A stretch of 64,000 nt of DNA from Fratercula arctica. Lineage: Eukaryota; Chordata; Aves; Charadriiformes; Alcidae. Location: positions 14,072,100-14,136,099 of the forward strand of contig CANTUZ010000025.1 of assembly GCA_947846985.1 (NCBI GenBank), written 5' to 3'. The notes beneath the pieces were generated by a model. It was not told where the DNA came from. It saw nothing but the letters and a program-made list of their open reading frames with translations, and did not search any database. The translations under genes were made by a program, and so were the position numbers. The stretch's first letter is position 1. The number at the start of each line of letters is the position of its first letter. This document shows, one piece after another, positions 31,098 to 45,049 of this stretch.

Positions 31098-34041
31098 CTG
31101 AATTGCTTTTCTGTTTTATTTATTTATTTATCTTTATTCTTATTTATTTATTTAATTTCAGACATATTGTTTATTCCATAACATGCAGCTCTGTTGAACT
31201 CTGTATTTCAGGCTATATTGCATCAGTCTCCTCCATTTAAATGGTGGGAAAATTGAGGCACAGGGAGGGAAGGTGCAACTAGGAGCAATTGTAAAGTATG
31301 AGTTGGCATAAAAGTGAAGTTTAAACTGCACCGAAGAAAAGAAAATGAGTAGTGTAAAAATATCCCTTTGTGCAATGGGCTGCAACGGGCATATTTTTAA
31401 TTAATGTGAAAATTATCTTTTTTTTTAAGGAATATTTGTATTTTGACAGGAAAAGGAAAACAAGTGATGATTTTTGCACAGTTCTGGTAGCTTAACAAAT
31501 CACCTCAGTTATATTTACTGGTAGATTTGCTAGAAGGTAGGACTTGGGATAATATGCTTAGCACAATTGACTTCAGAGAAAACTGAACTCTTCCCTTCCT
31601 TCATTTCAGAAGAGACAATATTCCAAAGAAATAGACTATAAAGTATATTCTTCCTGATTTAGACCCTGACTCGGCACTTAACTTCAACTGAGTTATTAAA
31701 TCCTTTTGAGACTATCACATGCTTAAGTGCTTTGCTGACTTGAGATCTTAATGAGGCCCCATGCAGTGGTTCCTTGTTGGTCTCTGGTGGAAGTTCTGCC
31801 TGAAGCTTTAGAACAGGAGCATAGCTGGGTCCAAATTCCCATTCTGTTTTTCAGCTAATTTTTCCAACTTGAGAACATCCTTCCCCAGTTCAGGTTTGAT
31901 TGGTTGATTACAACACTGAGCACGCTGATGGCACTCCACAAAGAATGCTTCATAATTAGCACTACTGATAAGCGAGAGAGGCAACATTAAAATAATAGTT
32001 AATGGGCACAGTGCAACAATGTTAATGGGTCAAATTCTCTTCTTGCCTTCACAGTGCAGCTGAGAAAAGTTTATTCCTTCTATTTCTCCTACTTCAAGCT
32101 GGTAATTGCTTATGTTAAACTCCAGGCATCTCCTAGTACAAAAAAACACCCCTACCTTAATTAATCAGAAAATACTTTCCCTAACTTACAAACTTTACAG
32201 ACCAAGTCCCCACCTCCCACAGCATCAAGTATCAGTTGTAACAGCCTCCATCATTAGTCTCCTTACTGTCACACTGAGGGGACAGATGAGCACTGTGGTG
32301 CACTCTGAAGGTGGTGAAATTCAGGTCCCAGAGGAATGAGTTGAGGATCTCACTGAGAAGCTTTGATGGTCCTCTTCCTGATTAACTAAGATGGTTATAT
32401 ATGAGAGGAGTTCACTTGACCCCAAGTGTTCACATATAGAGGAAAGGTCTCTCAAATAACAGGGTCGTAATGCATTCAGGATTTGATGAGTAAAACCAGC
32501 AACTTTTCTTTGACTCAGAGACTGCAAATGTGCAGGACTCCAAGACTATAAGGAGTTGACTTTGGAAATAAAATTACTTATGTTTGGGTTTTCAAAATGG
32601 TCTGGGTTCTCCAAATTAGGTGTAAGCTACCTATGGGTGTTGGTTTGGGACTCTACAGTAGGGTGCATCCCCTACCATTGCTCATTGCACTCCACACCAG
32701 TGCTCACTCCCTCTCAGATCAAAGGCATCTCTCTAGCTACAGTGCATAGCTGCAGTCCAACCTTGAGGCAATGAAAATAAGAAAAGGCAAGAGAAAAAGA
32801 GGTAGCTATTTTCCTGACATGAACAGGTGGTCAGAGGCATTCTTATGATCCCAATGTAACTCATTCTTCCAGAGGTAGGTGCAGACAGTTTCTAAACCTT
32901 CAAGCTCAGAGTCTTTTTTTTATTATTATTTTTCCCCTGGCTTTTTATTTCATGTACTTATCCTGTCGGTTTTACTTTTAGTTTCTTCTACTTATAAAAG
33001 CCCCCCCAGGAGGCCCAGGAATAAAATTCTCTAAGTGAGATTCTAAACAAAAAATGTGACAAAAACCCCCTTGAACCAAAAAAAAAAAAAAAAAGAAAGT
33101 CCATATATTATATACTCTCATGCACTCTTTTTATTTTTATTTTTTTCTTTTTGCATTTCGGTGGGCTTGGTGGCTTAAAAAACTCAACAAGATTTTATTC
33201 TTGAATTTTCCATGTGTTTAATCCCCTGTGGAGTATGGAAGGCACCCTAACTTTGAGGAATAGTAGAATGCAAGACCAAGAGACTTTTAATATAGTTGTG
33301 ATTTTTCCAGTGCATAGTTATATGTATATGTGCATATATGTGCACTATATATGTGTATTAAATATATGTTATATATATATTGTGAGCTCATATGTACATA
33401 TACATAAATTCTGAACTTTTCAGGCAAGGGAAGATAGGGGAAGAGGCATGTTTTCCTGTGGCAGTGTTTAGTCCCAAAATGAAATATTGCAGTGTTTGGA
33501 AATTACACACAATCACTGGTATTACAGTCCTTCATTTCCATGTAGCATTCAGGACTACAGTTTTTTTTATTAACCTGAGCCACTGAGATGGAATAAAGTG
33601 GAGGTGGATTTGCCTCTCATGTTTCCAGAAATTGCCTTCTGTTCTTTTTCCTCCAAATGGAGGCCCAGCAAGTGTAACACTTTGTAGGCAGCTGTTCTGA
33701 AGAGGATCAGGATATTACCACTGCCTTTCAGGCTAGCGGGCATCAAGCAAGCATTTGCAGAGCACAGTAGGAAAACTGGAGTAGTGGGAAATCACATTTA
33801 AATATCTTTTTGTTTCTCTCCTGAATATGTGAATAATGGTTATTGGGTACTCCATGGCATATGTCCATCAAGGCCAGGAAGTGTGTATACCCGTAAATGC
33901 TACCACTGCAGTCCTCAAATTTATTTTGGGTGAGTTATTCTTTATGGCTACGAGTCTCAAGATGTCAGGGACAAGTAATGGACTGTGAACCTTTAGCAGA
34001 TCTGAACTGCTACTAATGGATATGAGCCCTGATCTCTGAAG
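31098..34041. other. Unannotated sequence with microsatellites
   Basis: No gene seen. Simple repeats: (TTTA)n near 31117-31155, an A run near 33079-33096 and a TA-rich dinucleotide tract near 33308-33410. Confidence 0.5.
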
Positions 34042-35090
34042 ATCACGGAATCACGGAATTTTTCAGAGTTGGAAGGGACCTCTAGAGATCATCTAGTCCA
34101 ACTCCCCTGCTAAAGCAGGATTGCCTAGAGCACATTACTCAGGACTGCATCCAGGCGGGTCTTGAAAGTCTCCAGAGAAGGGGACTCCACAACCTCCCTG
34201 GGCAGCCTGTTCCAGTGTTCTGTCACCCTCACCGTAAAGAAGTTTTTTCTCATATTTGTTTGGAACTTCCTGTGTTCCAGCTTGTGCCCATTACCCCTTG
34301 TCCTGTTACTTGGAACCACTGAAAAGAGTCTGGCTCCATCCTCCTTAAACCCACCCTTTAGATACTTGTAAACATTAATAAGGGCTCCCCTCAGCCTTCT
34401 CTTCTCCAGGCTAAAGAGTCCCAGCTCTCTCAGCCTTCCTCATAAGGGAGATGCTCCAATCCCTCAATCATCTTCGTAGCCCTTTGCTGTACCCTCTCCA
34501 GTAGTTCCCTGTCCTTCTTGAACCGGGGAGCCCAGAACTGGACACAGCACTCCAGATGCGGCCTCACCAAGGCAGAGTAGAGGGGGAGGATGACCTCCCT
34601 CGACCTGCTGGCCACACTCTTCCCTATGCAGCCCAGAATTCCGTTGGCCTTCTTGGCCACAAGGGCACATTGCTGGCTCATGGATAATTTACCGTCTACC
34701 AAGACCCCCAGATCCTTTTCTTCAGAGCTGCTTTCCAGCAGGTCCACCCCTAACCTATACTGGTGCCTGACATTCTTCCTCCCCAGGTGCAGGACTCTAC
34801 ACTTGTCCTTGTTGAACCTCATTAGGTTCTTCTCTGCCCAGCTCTCCAGCCTGTCTAGGTCACTGGGGTGTCAGCCATCCCACCCAGTTTGGTACATCAG
34901 CAAACTTGCTGAGCATACACTCTGTCCCCTCGTCCAGGTCGTTGATGAATATGTTAAACAATATTGGTCCAAGTATTGACCCCTGGGGGACACCACTGGT
35001 TACAGGCCTCCAACTCGACCCTGCTCCATTAATCACAACCCTCTGAGTCCTGTCACACAGCCAGCTCTCAGTCCACCTTGGTTCTCAGTT
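34042..35090 (-). mobile_element. CR1 fragment, reverse orientation
   Basis: About 1 kb. On the minus strand it includes RT GVPQG-like sequence near 34995, the catalytic region near 34900 where a small deletion disrupts FADD, then [12 protein letters not shown] and the 3' UTR, ending with ACGG-containing 8-bp tail units near 34045-34060. One frame is open from 34822 to 34430. Truncated at its 5' side near 35090. Confidence 0.9.
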
Positions 35091-38000
35091 TTTATTTCAG
35101 ATCCTTCTCTACACCCATCAGTCCTACCATTGCAGTGGGAATAAAATGGGATAATGACTCTATTCCAGGGCATTAATGAGCAGAACATGTTTGCAATATG
35201 TTTAGCTGCCATCAATATTAATGCACTCATTTGAGGGGCAATAAATTGATAGAGTATGGCCTTACAATGCTTCAGAGCTGTAATGGAAAATTCCTCCATG
35301 AATAGAAGTAATTGGGGAAGGGGCTTTTCCTAAAGTCATTTTATTTATCACTGAATATTTAGCATTGGACAAGATCAGTCTTGTTGTCTTCCTTTAGGAC
35401 CTCAGTGGGACAAAAACTTAGGGTTGTTATGATGTAATAAAAATGTTAAAAATAACAAATGAATAAGCTGCCTTTGCTGTTTCAGAAAAGATGATAAGTG
35501 GTTGCCTTCTGTAATGACCAAGTTAGAAATAAATAAACTATATTTATTCCCAGCTTTATTCATCTGAGAAAATGACTGAATAATGTCCTAAAAACGAGCA
35601 AGCAGTGCATTAAGACAATTATATATCTATTTATCCACCTATCCCTTCCTCTCATCTCCAGTCAAAAGGAGATGTCAGAACATCTTAGTGAGTGGTCACT
35701 TGGTCTGTATCTGTATCAGTAAATCAAATATTACATTTCTGTGCACTGAATGTGATTTTCTACACTGTTGTTAGAAGTGTTCCTGGCCTGGTTTTGGTCT
35801 GAACCAACTGCTACACTCGCAAATAATACCTGTTCATCGCTGATCATTAGCATGGGTTAAAGACCCAACAGGTAGTTGCAAGGTGTCCATCCTCTTCTTA
35901 GGGCTGTGTGGAGTAACAGCTTGAATGCGAAGTCATTTTGTGTTCTTTTGCCTCTGTGACTGAACAGTCCCAGGGATTTATTTAATTTATAGCTATAAAC
36001 ACAGCCATCAAAAACTTCTGTGACTACGTCATTTAAGAGCTGGTAAAAACTCTGCCATATTTATTTACTTAAGCTAGAAAGCATATATATGCTGTAGCAG
36101 GTTGACAACCCTATTTAAAAGAAAAAGAGATGTGTAGAGATTAATGCACCAAATCATGTTTAAGTGTATGTACAAGATAGGCAGAAGGAAGATTCACTTT
36201 AGTGTATGCTAGCACATGTCACTCATGACTGGTAACACCTCTTCTATTCCAGGCTCTTGAACAGGAGACCAATTGTGACAAATGGCACTTTGGTAAGATG
36301 AGAAAGGCTTGATGTGTGCCACAAAAGGCTCACCAAAACAATGTGGTGCCAGCAGATTCAATCTCTGAATAAAAGCATAGCCAGTGTGAGACACAGACTG
36401 ATTTAAAGAATAGACGTTATAAGGCATGGAGTTAGGTAAATCTACCAAAAAGAAAAATAAAAAAATCAAGTCACCCAGTGGATTCTCCTGCAGGCTAATT
36501 TAGTAATAAGTGGCAGACACAGACATAATCCAGACTGCAAACCGCAAATAATAAATAGCAGACACCCCCTGCCCCCTCAAAAAAACCACATATATAAGAC
36601 CCCTCATACCTTTTGATTGATTCCCCCTTCCACCAACACTACTCCATCTAGATCCAGCAAACCAGCCTGACAGAGAGGGGATGTGGCACTTGGCAGCCTG
36701 CTGAAATAGAGATGTAGAGAGACGGATGACAACAGCATGTGGAAAAACACTGTAGCTCATGGCTCCTCATTATCCTCATATCTGTAACTCTACATCCTGA
36801 GATGTAAGGGGGGATGCCTTAGAGTACCTCCGTACATATCCTGAGGTAAGAAATATCCAGCTAAGACTGAGAGGGAAATGATGCACAATGCTGGCGTTGA
36901 GAGCCACTCCACAAATCTAGGAGGTGAGCAGCTTTGCAGTTCATTTTTCCCCTCGAGTCTCTTTTGAAGGGCATGACAATAAGAATATAGAGGTTTTTTT
37001 CTCAATTTGGGACAGGCCACAACTAAGCCTTAAAAAGCTGTAGGCATGATGAAAGTGAGGAGGAGGGTGATGATGGACCAGGGGGCCCTGTGGTGTGAAG
37101 AGGGGATGAGGAAAATGTAAAATACTTCTTAGCCATGAAATGGAAAGCCTGAGAAAAGATGTAGCAAACAGTGTGTAGATTTTCAAAGGGGTTCATGAGA
37201 ACTGGGTGCCCATCCTCCATCGCTTGTCTGGGGGCTGCTATTGCTATCACTATCACTTAATTTCCCAGTCCATGAACCCATTACACCCATAGGCGACTTT
37301 AGGTCACCTTTACTAATCATCTCTCGCTAATACCAAAATTCATCTTGTAGTAACCCCTGGGCACAATTCTCCTGATTCAGGATCCTGACATATTTAGTGT
37401 ATTTTAGAGAAAACAGCAGAACTTGTCCCAAGCAGCTGGTGGGATCTGGGTTCATATCTCCCTCATCACTCTTTTTAATTCCCAAGCACAGGTGGCAGTG
37501 ATCAGCAGATGTCTGAACACAACTGTCGTCTTCATGGAACCTGCTGCCTCCTTGTTTTCAGTTCACCAGGGCACCCCATCGTGCTCACAGTGGCTCCATG
37601 TGCTCTCAGTGGGGAAAGGGCACTTTCTGCAGTCTGGGACACAATTGTGCTGACAAAGGAGGGATAAAAAAGCAATGTAGTCAGCAGCAGGGGGGCTTTT
37701 CAGACCCAGAAAGACTGTGGAATCTTTTTCTCTTTCTTTCTTTAACTGCTTTCTCATTTACATTTGGAAAAATGACATATAGTAATTATATTTCTACTCT
37801 GCCAAAACTTTAAATAGGATCCTTTAAAAATAGCTTTTAAAATTTCAGGTCTTTTTTTTTCTTTTTAGGAGTTGAAAAATAGAACCAGTCTGCTTTTTTA
37901 ACACTTTTTAAACAATAGTCATTCAGAAATGCAGGCTGAATGCTAACAGGTTTTGACTAACGCAGAAAGTTTTGGAGCCTATTGTGGCACTTTGTGTCTG

Positions 38001-41000
38001 TTTTACTTTCTTCCCCTCCACCTCTCCCTTTTGCCTCTTCCTTTCACTCACCATTGACAATCTATGCATTCATAATTGAAGAAATTCTCTTCTTAATGAC
38101 TTACAGTTGTATGAGTTATCAATCTTGTCGGTGTTTCCGCAAACTAAACACATATGACTGCTAATTTCCCATTGAAAGACATTGGAAGGTTCCTGAAATT
38201 AATGGCATAAGACAAGTTTACAAACTGGTAGGCTCTGATGTGAAAATTAGTGTGTCTCCTTTGCAGAGGCTAAGTACAGGAGGTTGAAATAGCAGTGAGT
38301 AGCCTGCATACTCATAAAGCTACTCATCAAGGAAAAAAAAATGGAAAAAAATTGCCCATATTTCAGAAACTTGGAAACTGCCAGAAAAAGAAGAAAAAAT
38401 ACCAGAGTATATGTAAGGAGGAAGAAGTGGAAAGTAGGCTTGTTGTCATGAAGAGGAAACTGCAGGACTTTTCAAGCGGAAAACTCTATTTTACTCTGAG
38501 AAATCAAAGCTTGGTTAAGGACCTGCTGTTGGCATCTTGCTCCAGTATAGTATGTGTTGAGCTCTGAGTAATGTTTGTGGGAAATTGTGGGGATTTTTAA
38601 TCCAGTAAGTCACAGCCCACAACTTTAGTTACTTAGGAAGCAAAACTACCAGAGGAAGAAATTCATAAAACCATGGAAGTCGAATCTTTTCTTCCATCCA
38701 TGTAAATCAGGAGTAATTCAGATAAAGCCAGTGGAATATTCTGCTAGAGTAAAACAAGGTGATGTGAGAAGAATTTGCCCTATTTCTTTCAAATAAAAAA
38801 AAGAATAGTCCTGGTCAGTCATTTGCTCAGGAACATATACTTCAGATATGCAGGCAGCCATTATGGTTGTCATCTAAAAAGGTTCTGAAATAGTGACTGT
38901 CCTTAACACAGTGTGTCACATGAAGTAATGAAAGTCCTCAGCCATATCCAGATTCTTCTAATTTTCTGTAGAAATCTCTATTAATATTTCCTTGAGGTAA
39001 ATGGTAAGAAAAAACTGGCTTCTCTGCTTTAGTATTTCTCTACCTTCAAGATCCTTGATGAAAAGATTCAAAACACAATCTATTCCATTTTATTTTATTC
39101 CATTCCATTCCTTACACCAGAATCAACCCATATTATCTGAGAGGATTATTTTGTATTTTTGTTTTGAAATGATGCCATTTTTAGCCACAGATAATATCTC
39201 TTGGTGTAGACTTTGTTATCTCATTAACAGTAGGGCTAAATGCATTTTTTCAAATTATGCATTTTTTTTCATTGAGATAAAGCCATGTTAAAATAAAAAT
39301 AAATTATGTTTAACTTGTCAAGTTTTTCAATATAAATCACATTAAACATACTTTTGCCCACTTGAATGAAATAACAGTGTGTTCTTACTGTTGTGAGGCA
39401 CCTGAAAGACTTCCAGGCTATGAAAATATCAGGAAATAATTATGACAATTAATGTGTGTTACCCAAAAGTTTTTATGTGGTGGTGGGAAAAGTAATTACT
39501 ATTTCACTGTCCTGTCCTCCTTCCAGATGACCTACACATCACCAGGGCTTTCTACAAGTTATAGGCTGCATTGACATCCCAAACATAGATGACCACAATT
39601 TTATATCCTACATTTCCATTTTTCATCCGTGTAAAACCAATAAATAAATAAAAAAACCCAACAAGATTTTTCCAGCTGCTCCTCCAGTATATCCACTTCA
39701 AAAATATAATAAGTGAAGTCATTTTTCTACTACTCAGAGCAACTTTGAAGTAAGTGATCTTGTGACGGAATAATTCTGTATCCTGTTAAAAATTCAAAGT
39801 AGGCATAAGCAGGAATAAAGTGTTAATGCCTCTGTTGAAATTTCATCAGGAAGCAAGAGATGAACTCAGGCTCTTTGGAAAAGTACCATGAGAACTATTA
39901 TAACAATGAATGATCAGTACTATTCTATGTGGACTTATCTTAAAGGGGCTTTTAATAGTAACCTACTGTTTTTCAGAACATATGTTTTCTTATGTATATG
40001 TAAGTACTTTTACCCATCACTCATCCTCTTGGACAACATCAATGATCATAAAGGGAAATATATAGATTAAAATACTTGAAGTGAGCATTTTTTTCAGCTT
40101 TCTTTCTAGTGAACTGAGACATGGATGAAAGAAAAAAAAAAAGACGAGAGAGCAACTGAGAAATACGTGTCCTGCACACCAAGAACTAATTTAATAGGCA
40201 GCCTCTCCCTGCTAGTGGGAGATAAAACTAAATTGCCAGTCTAAACATTTCTATGCTGCATTTCAAATGTCAACTCATTACATTGCTATTCCTCTTAATT
40301 TCTCACAAAGAAAAGGCAAAACGAATTCATTATGCTGAGGTCAGTGGAAAAAATGATGAGTTTCTCCAAAAGAGTAGGCAATGGGGAGAGACTGGGAAAG
40401 GCGATTATATTGAGATATTTGAATAGCTGGCCATTAGCAAGAGGATGCCCATTACTTTTCTGATAATTATATCCTCTTCACTATGAATTCCCAGTGGAAT
40501 AATACAATGTTCCCAGTGCAGGAGATAATGAAAAATAGTATTGAGGTGGTACATATATGCCAAAAATACTGTGTTGTATTTCTTCCCTTCCCACATCATC
40601 TAGATTGTAATAGTGCACACCTATGCGATATGTTAATGCGTGTTTGGTTGTTCAGGGCTGTGTACAGGACGAAAAAATGTATCTTGAAGACGGAGCTGGC
40701 AGTGGAATATCATTCTCACAGTGTAATTATCTCCTGTGTTTAGTGGGCCTGGTGTATTGCTGAGTACATTTTTGTTAGCTATTATGTAAATGACTTTCAA
40801 AGCCCACCACACTGTAATAATGAAGACTTTGGAAGGGATCTTATAGAGATGAAGTTATTTCCTTTTTTAAAGGGAGAGTGGTGGTGGGAACTAGAGCTGT
40901 ATGTTTCTTATAATTAACCCATTATTTCGCAGATACATTTCTGTTCAGCAATCAAGGAAAATGAAACAAAAACAGAAAGAAAGAGGGGAAAATACAGCAT

Positions 41001-41053
41001 GAGAAGAACACCCACTCATTTACAGTAACTCTTTTTTTCCCTTGGAAAAAGGG
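35091..41053. other. Unannotated sequence
   Basis: About 6 kb with no recognisable gene, RNA or interspersed repeat. A short ATTCC/ATTTT repeat lies at about 39085-39110 and A runs near 38332 and 40130. Short open frames (for example 36209-36469) show no domain or composition that supports coding. Confidence 0.5.
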
Positions 41054-41376
41054 TTTCGTGGTTTGGCCTCAGACAGCAACAAAAAACCATGTGCTGCTCG
41101 CCCGGGTCTTCCCAATACGGGAAGGATCAGAAGAAAAAAGGCAAAAGTCTTGAGTTGAGACAAAGGCAGTTTAACAGAACAGCAAAGGAAACATGAAAAA
41201 AAAACAACAACATGGAGAGAGGAATATACAAACATGATAACAGAACCACCACTAACCAACTACACCCAGCCCACTCCAAGCAGCAGCTTCCTGCCCCCTC
41301 CCTCCTCTTAATCTCAGGGTGGGCGTGGCTCACATGGGATGGAATACTTAACCCTGTCCCCGCTGGAACCAGGACA
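41054..41376 (-). repeat. 3' LTR of provirus C
   Basis: 323 bp, TGTCCTGGTTCC to ACCACGAAA on the minus strand. Clearly homologous to 47033-47363. Confidence 0.88.
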
Positions 41377-41425
41377 TTATCCATCCCTTATTCTATACCA
41401 TTTTTGCCATGCCCAGATCTTACAG

Positions 41426-41636
41426 GTTCCAATGAATTGCCACCACTTTCCTCTGTCATATATATATGTATATGCACATATATATTCATGAAGATATAAT
41501 GCCCTTAGTTTATGGGCCATCCCTCCAAAGTGTCTGGTGAGTTCATTCAATCCACAGTTTTAGGCTCCATCTGTTAGAACAGTCTCTCAGGGCAGGTGAG
41601 ATGGTGTGTGGTGCTGGACTGTTGCATGCTGTATTT
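41426..41636 (-). other. Extra 211-bp segment before the 3' LTR, only in provirus C
   Basis: Between CTTACAG (ending 41425) and TTTTCGGAACATG (from 41637) copies A and B are contiguous, but C has 211 bp including a TATATATATG-type tract (41458-41488). It is either an insertion in C or a segment lost from the lineage of A and B. No open frame. Confidence 0.75.
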
Positions 41637-41899
41637 TTTCGGAACATGTGAATGGTGTACCTGGTGTAGCTCATGCACACAGTCCATGAGCTGAAGATGT
41701 AGATCTTGAGGAAGTTGCTGGGCATCAGCTGCTGAGGTCAGTTCTGATCCCATCACCACTTTTGCTTTACTCAATTCTTCATCAAAGTCCATCTGTCCTT
41801 AATTTGGGTGATTCTTACTGCAGTACAGCTGATAGCAATTATAGTAACGAGGACATACAGTGACAGTGTTACTTAGCAATTAACAACACACAATTTGAT

Positions 41900-43639
41900 T
41901 CATTGGCTATTCTCACCCAAAATCAAGTCCCCATGAGGTACACATCGGACTTCCCCATCCTGCCGCATCACCCACCAAGTGCACCCAGGTCCTTGGGCAA
42001 AAGCAATCCCATGGATGGGTTTGCCTTTGCCTGAGGCAGGACTAACCCAGACTGTCTTCCCCAACATATTCTTCATGTGCACTACGGGGACCTTATCCCC
42101 TTCTACAGAACGTGGAAGTTTTGATTGGGCAGGGCCAGCCCGATTGGTAGATCCCCTGGTATTAACTAGCCAGGTAGCCTTTGCTAAATGTGCATCCCAA
42201 TGTTTTAAGGTCCCACCACCCATTGCTCTCAGTGTAGTTTTTAACAGTCCGTTGTACCATTCTATCTTCCCAGAGGCTGGTGCGTGATAGGGGATGTGAT
42301 ATACCCACTCAATACCATGCTCTTTGGCCCAGGTGTCTATGAGGCTGTTTCGGAAATGAGTCCCATTGTCCGACTCAATTCTCTCTGGGGTACCATGTCG
42401 CCACAGGACTTGCTTTTCAAGGCCCAGGATAGTGGTGCGGGCAGTGGCATGGGGCACAGGGTATGTTTCCAGCCATCCAGTGGTTGCTTCCACCATTGTG
42501 AGCACATAGCGCTTGCCTTGACGGGTTCGTGGCAGTGTGATGTAATCAATCTGCCAGGCCTCCCCATATTTATATTTCAGCCATCGTCCTCCATACCAAA
42601 GAGGCTTCAAACGCTTGGCTTGCTTGATTGCAGCACATGTTTCACATTCATGGATGACCTGTGCAATAGTGTCCATGGTCAAGTCCACCCCTCGGTCACG
42701 AGCCCATCTATATGTCACATCTCTTCCTTGATGGCCTGAGGTGTCATGGGCCCACCGAGCTATGAATAGTTCACCCTTATGTTGCCAATCCAGATCCACC
42801 TGAGCCACTTCAATCCTAGCAGCCCGATCCACCTGCTGGTTGTTCTGATGTTCCTCTGTGGCCCGATTCTTCGGTACGTGGGCATCCACGTGGCGTACTT
42901 TCACAACCAGATTCTCTATCCGGGCAGCAATATCTTGCCATCGTTCAGCAGCCCAGATGGGTTTGCCTCTGCGCTGCCAGTTGCCCTGCTTCCACTGCTG
43001 TAACCATCCCCACAGAGCATTTGCCACCATCCATGAGTCAGTGTAGAGAGAAAGTACTGGCCATTTTTCTCGCTCGGCAATGTCCAAAGCCAGCTGAATG
43101 GCTTTCACCTCTGCAAACTGGCTCGATTCACCTTGTCCTTCACTGGCTTCTGCAACTTGTCGTGTAGGACTCCACACAGCAGCCTTCCACTTGCGATGCT
43201 TTCCCACAATCCGGCAGGACCCATCAGTGAACAGGGCATATTGCTTCTCATTTTCTGGCAGTTTATTATATGGTGGGGCCTCTTCCGCATGCGTCACCTC
43301 CTCCTCTGGTGACATTCCAAAATCCTTGCCTTCTGGCCAGTCCATGATCACTTCCAGAATTCCTGGGCGACTGGGGTTTCCCATTCGAGTTCGCTGTGTG
43401 ATCAGTGCAATCCACTTAGTCCATGTAGCATCAGTTGCATGATGTGTGGTGGGGACCCTTTCTTTGAACATCCAACCCAGCACCGGCAGTCGAGGTGCTA
43501 AGAGGAGCTGTGCTTCTGTACCAACCACCTCCGAAGCAGCTCGAACCCCTTCATATGCTGCCAATATCTCCTTTTCTGTTGGAGTGTAGCGGGCTTCGGA
43601 TCCTCTGTATCCCCGACTCCAAAACCCTAGGGGTCGACC
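41900..43639 (-). CDS. pol: ERVL connection-RNase H-integrase segment (provirus C)
   Basis: The frame after the TGA at 43640-43642 is open to 41900 (about 580 codons). RNase H keeps TDGSCR, FAEVKAI, YTDSWM and HVDAHV. Integrase keeps HDTSGH/CETC and the IDYITLPRT, SDNGTHF and GKIE triad. This is the only copy in the window in which both domains look undamaged. It has no start codon of its own and would be made only as part of a polyprotein. Confidence 0.83.
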   Translation of the reverse strand, partial: GRPLGFWSRGYRGSEARYTPTEKEILAAYEGVRAASEVVGTEAQLLLAPRLPVLGWMFKERVPTTHHATDATWTKWIALITQRTRMGNPSRPGILEVIMDWPEGKDFGMSPEEEVTHAEEAPPYNKLPENEKQYALFTDGSCRIVGKHRKWKAAVWSPTRQVAEASEGQGESSQFAEVKAIQLALDIAEREKWPVLSLYTDSWMVANALWGWLQQWKQGNWQRRGKPIWAAERWQDIAARIENLVVKVRHVDAHVPKNRATEEHQNNQQVDRAARIEVAQVDLDWQHKGELFIARWAHDTSGHQGRDVTYRWARDRGVDLTMDTIAQVIHECETCAAIKQAKRLKPLWYGGRWLKYKYGEAWQIDYITLPRTRQGKRYVLTMVEATTGWLETYPVPHATARTTILGLEKQVLWRHGTPERIESDNGTHFRNSLIDTWAKEHGIEWVYHIPYHAPASGKIEWYNGLLKTTLRAMGGGTLKHWDAHLAKATWLVNTRGSTNRAGPAQSKLPRSVEGDKVPVVHMKNMLGKTVWVSPASGKGKPIHGIAFAQGPGCTWWVMRQDGEVRCVPHGDLILGENSQ

Positions 43640-45049
43640 TCAGGTCTCCCCTGGTGCCTTCTGCCAGAGGCTCCAGGTAGGGCCATTCTCCCCAGCTGCG
43701 GTGCAGAGCACATTTTTAACATCTTGTCCTGCCCGGACTGGCCCCAGGGCCACTGCATGGACTATTTCCTGTTTGATTTGTTCAAAAGCTTGTCGTTGCT
43801 CAGGACCCCATTTAAAATCGTTCTTCTTCCGGGTTACTTGATACAGAGGGCTCACAATCAGACTGTAATCTGGGATACATATTCTCCAAAAACCCACAAT
43901 GCCTAAGAAAGCTTGTGTTTCCTTTTTGCTAGTTGGTGGAGACATAGCTGCTATTTTGTTGATCACATCCATTGGGATCTCCTGTGCAGGTCCCTTGACC
44001 TTACTTCGTTTTATGGCAAAACCAGCTTTCAGAAGGATTCGGACTATTTTATCCCCTTTCTCAAAAACTTCTTCGGCTGTGTCTCCCCATACAATGATGT
44101 CATCAATGTACTGCAGATGTTCTGGAGCTTCACCCTGTTCCAGTGCAGTCTGGATCAGTCCATGGCAAATGGTGGGGCTGTGTTTCCACCCCTGGGGCAG
44201 TCGATTCCAGGTGTACTGGATGCCCCTCCAAGTGAAAGCAAACTGTGGCCTGCACTCTGCTGCCAAAGGGATTGAGAAGAATGCATTCGCTATATCAATC
44301 GTGGCATACCACTTGGCTGCCTTGGACTCCAGTTCATACTGCAGTTCTAGCATGTCCGGCACAGCAGCACTCAGCAGTGGCGTGACTTCATTCAGGCCAC
44401 GATAGTCTACAGTTAGCCTCCACTCTCCATTGGATTTTCGCACCGGCCATATAGGACTGTTAAAAGGCGAGCGAGTTTTGCTGATCACTCCTTGAACCTC
44501 TAGTTGACAAATCAGCTTATGGATGGGAATCAGAGAGTCTCGGTTAGTGCGATATTGACGCCAATGCACCGTTGTGGTAGCAATCGGCACCTGCTGTTCT
44601 TTGACCCGCAACAACCCCACAACAGAAGGGTCCTCCGAGAGACCAGGCAAGGTAGACAACTGTTTAACTTCCTCCGCCTCCAAGGCAGCTATGCCAAAGG
44701 CCCACCGATACCCCTTTGGGTCCTTAAAATACCCTCTCCTGAGGTAATCTATACCAAGGATGCATGGAGCATCTGGGCCAGTCACAATGGGATGCTTTTG
44801 CCACTCATTCCCAGTTAGGCTCACTTCAGCCTCCAGTACAGTCAACTCTTGGGATCCCCCTGTCACCCCAGAAATACAAATGGGTTCTGCCCCTCTATAG
44901 CTTGATGGTATTAGGGTGCACTGTGCTCCTGTGTCCACTAGAGCCTTATACTCCTGTGGGTCTGATGTGCCAGGCCATCGAATCCACACTGTCCAATAAA
45001 CCCGGTTGTCCCTTTCCTCCACCTGGCTGGAGGCAGGGCCCCTCTAATA
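43640..45049 (-). pseudogene. pol: ERVL protease-reverse transcriptase (provirus C)
   Basis: In frame with gag after the conserved UAG near 45050. Protease VDTGAQ and ILGIDYLRRG are present, as are RT YRGLNE, IDIANAFFSIP, LPQGW and YIDD. Compared with A and B, 42 bp (14 residues) are missing near 43977, just after AQEI, removing the segment around FLGIKWQ; a short ATCC repeat flanks the loss. TGA at 43640-43642 (CGA in A) ends the frame. Confidence 0.85.

Noticed and set aside
33308..33410. TA-rich tract as a replication origin or scaffold element
   Set aside because: Ordinary dinucleotide microsatellite; nothing else supports a function.
35091..41053. Short open frames as possible host exons
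   Set aside because: None exceeds about 100 codons or shows domain-like sequence with clear splice signals; composition looks noncoding.
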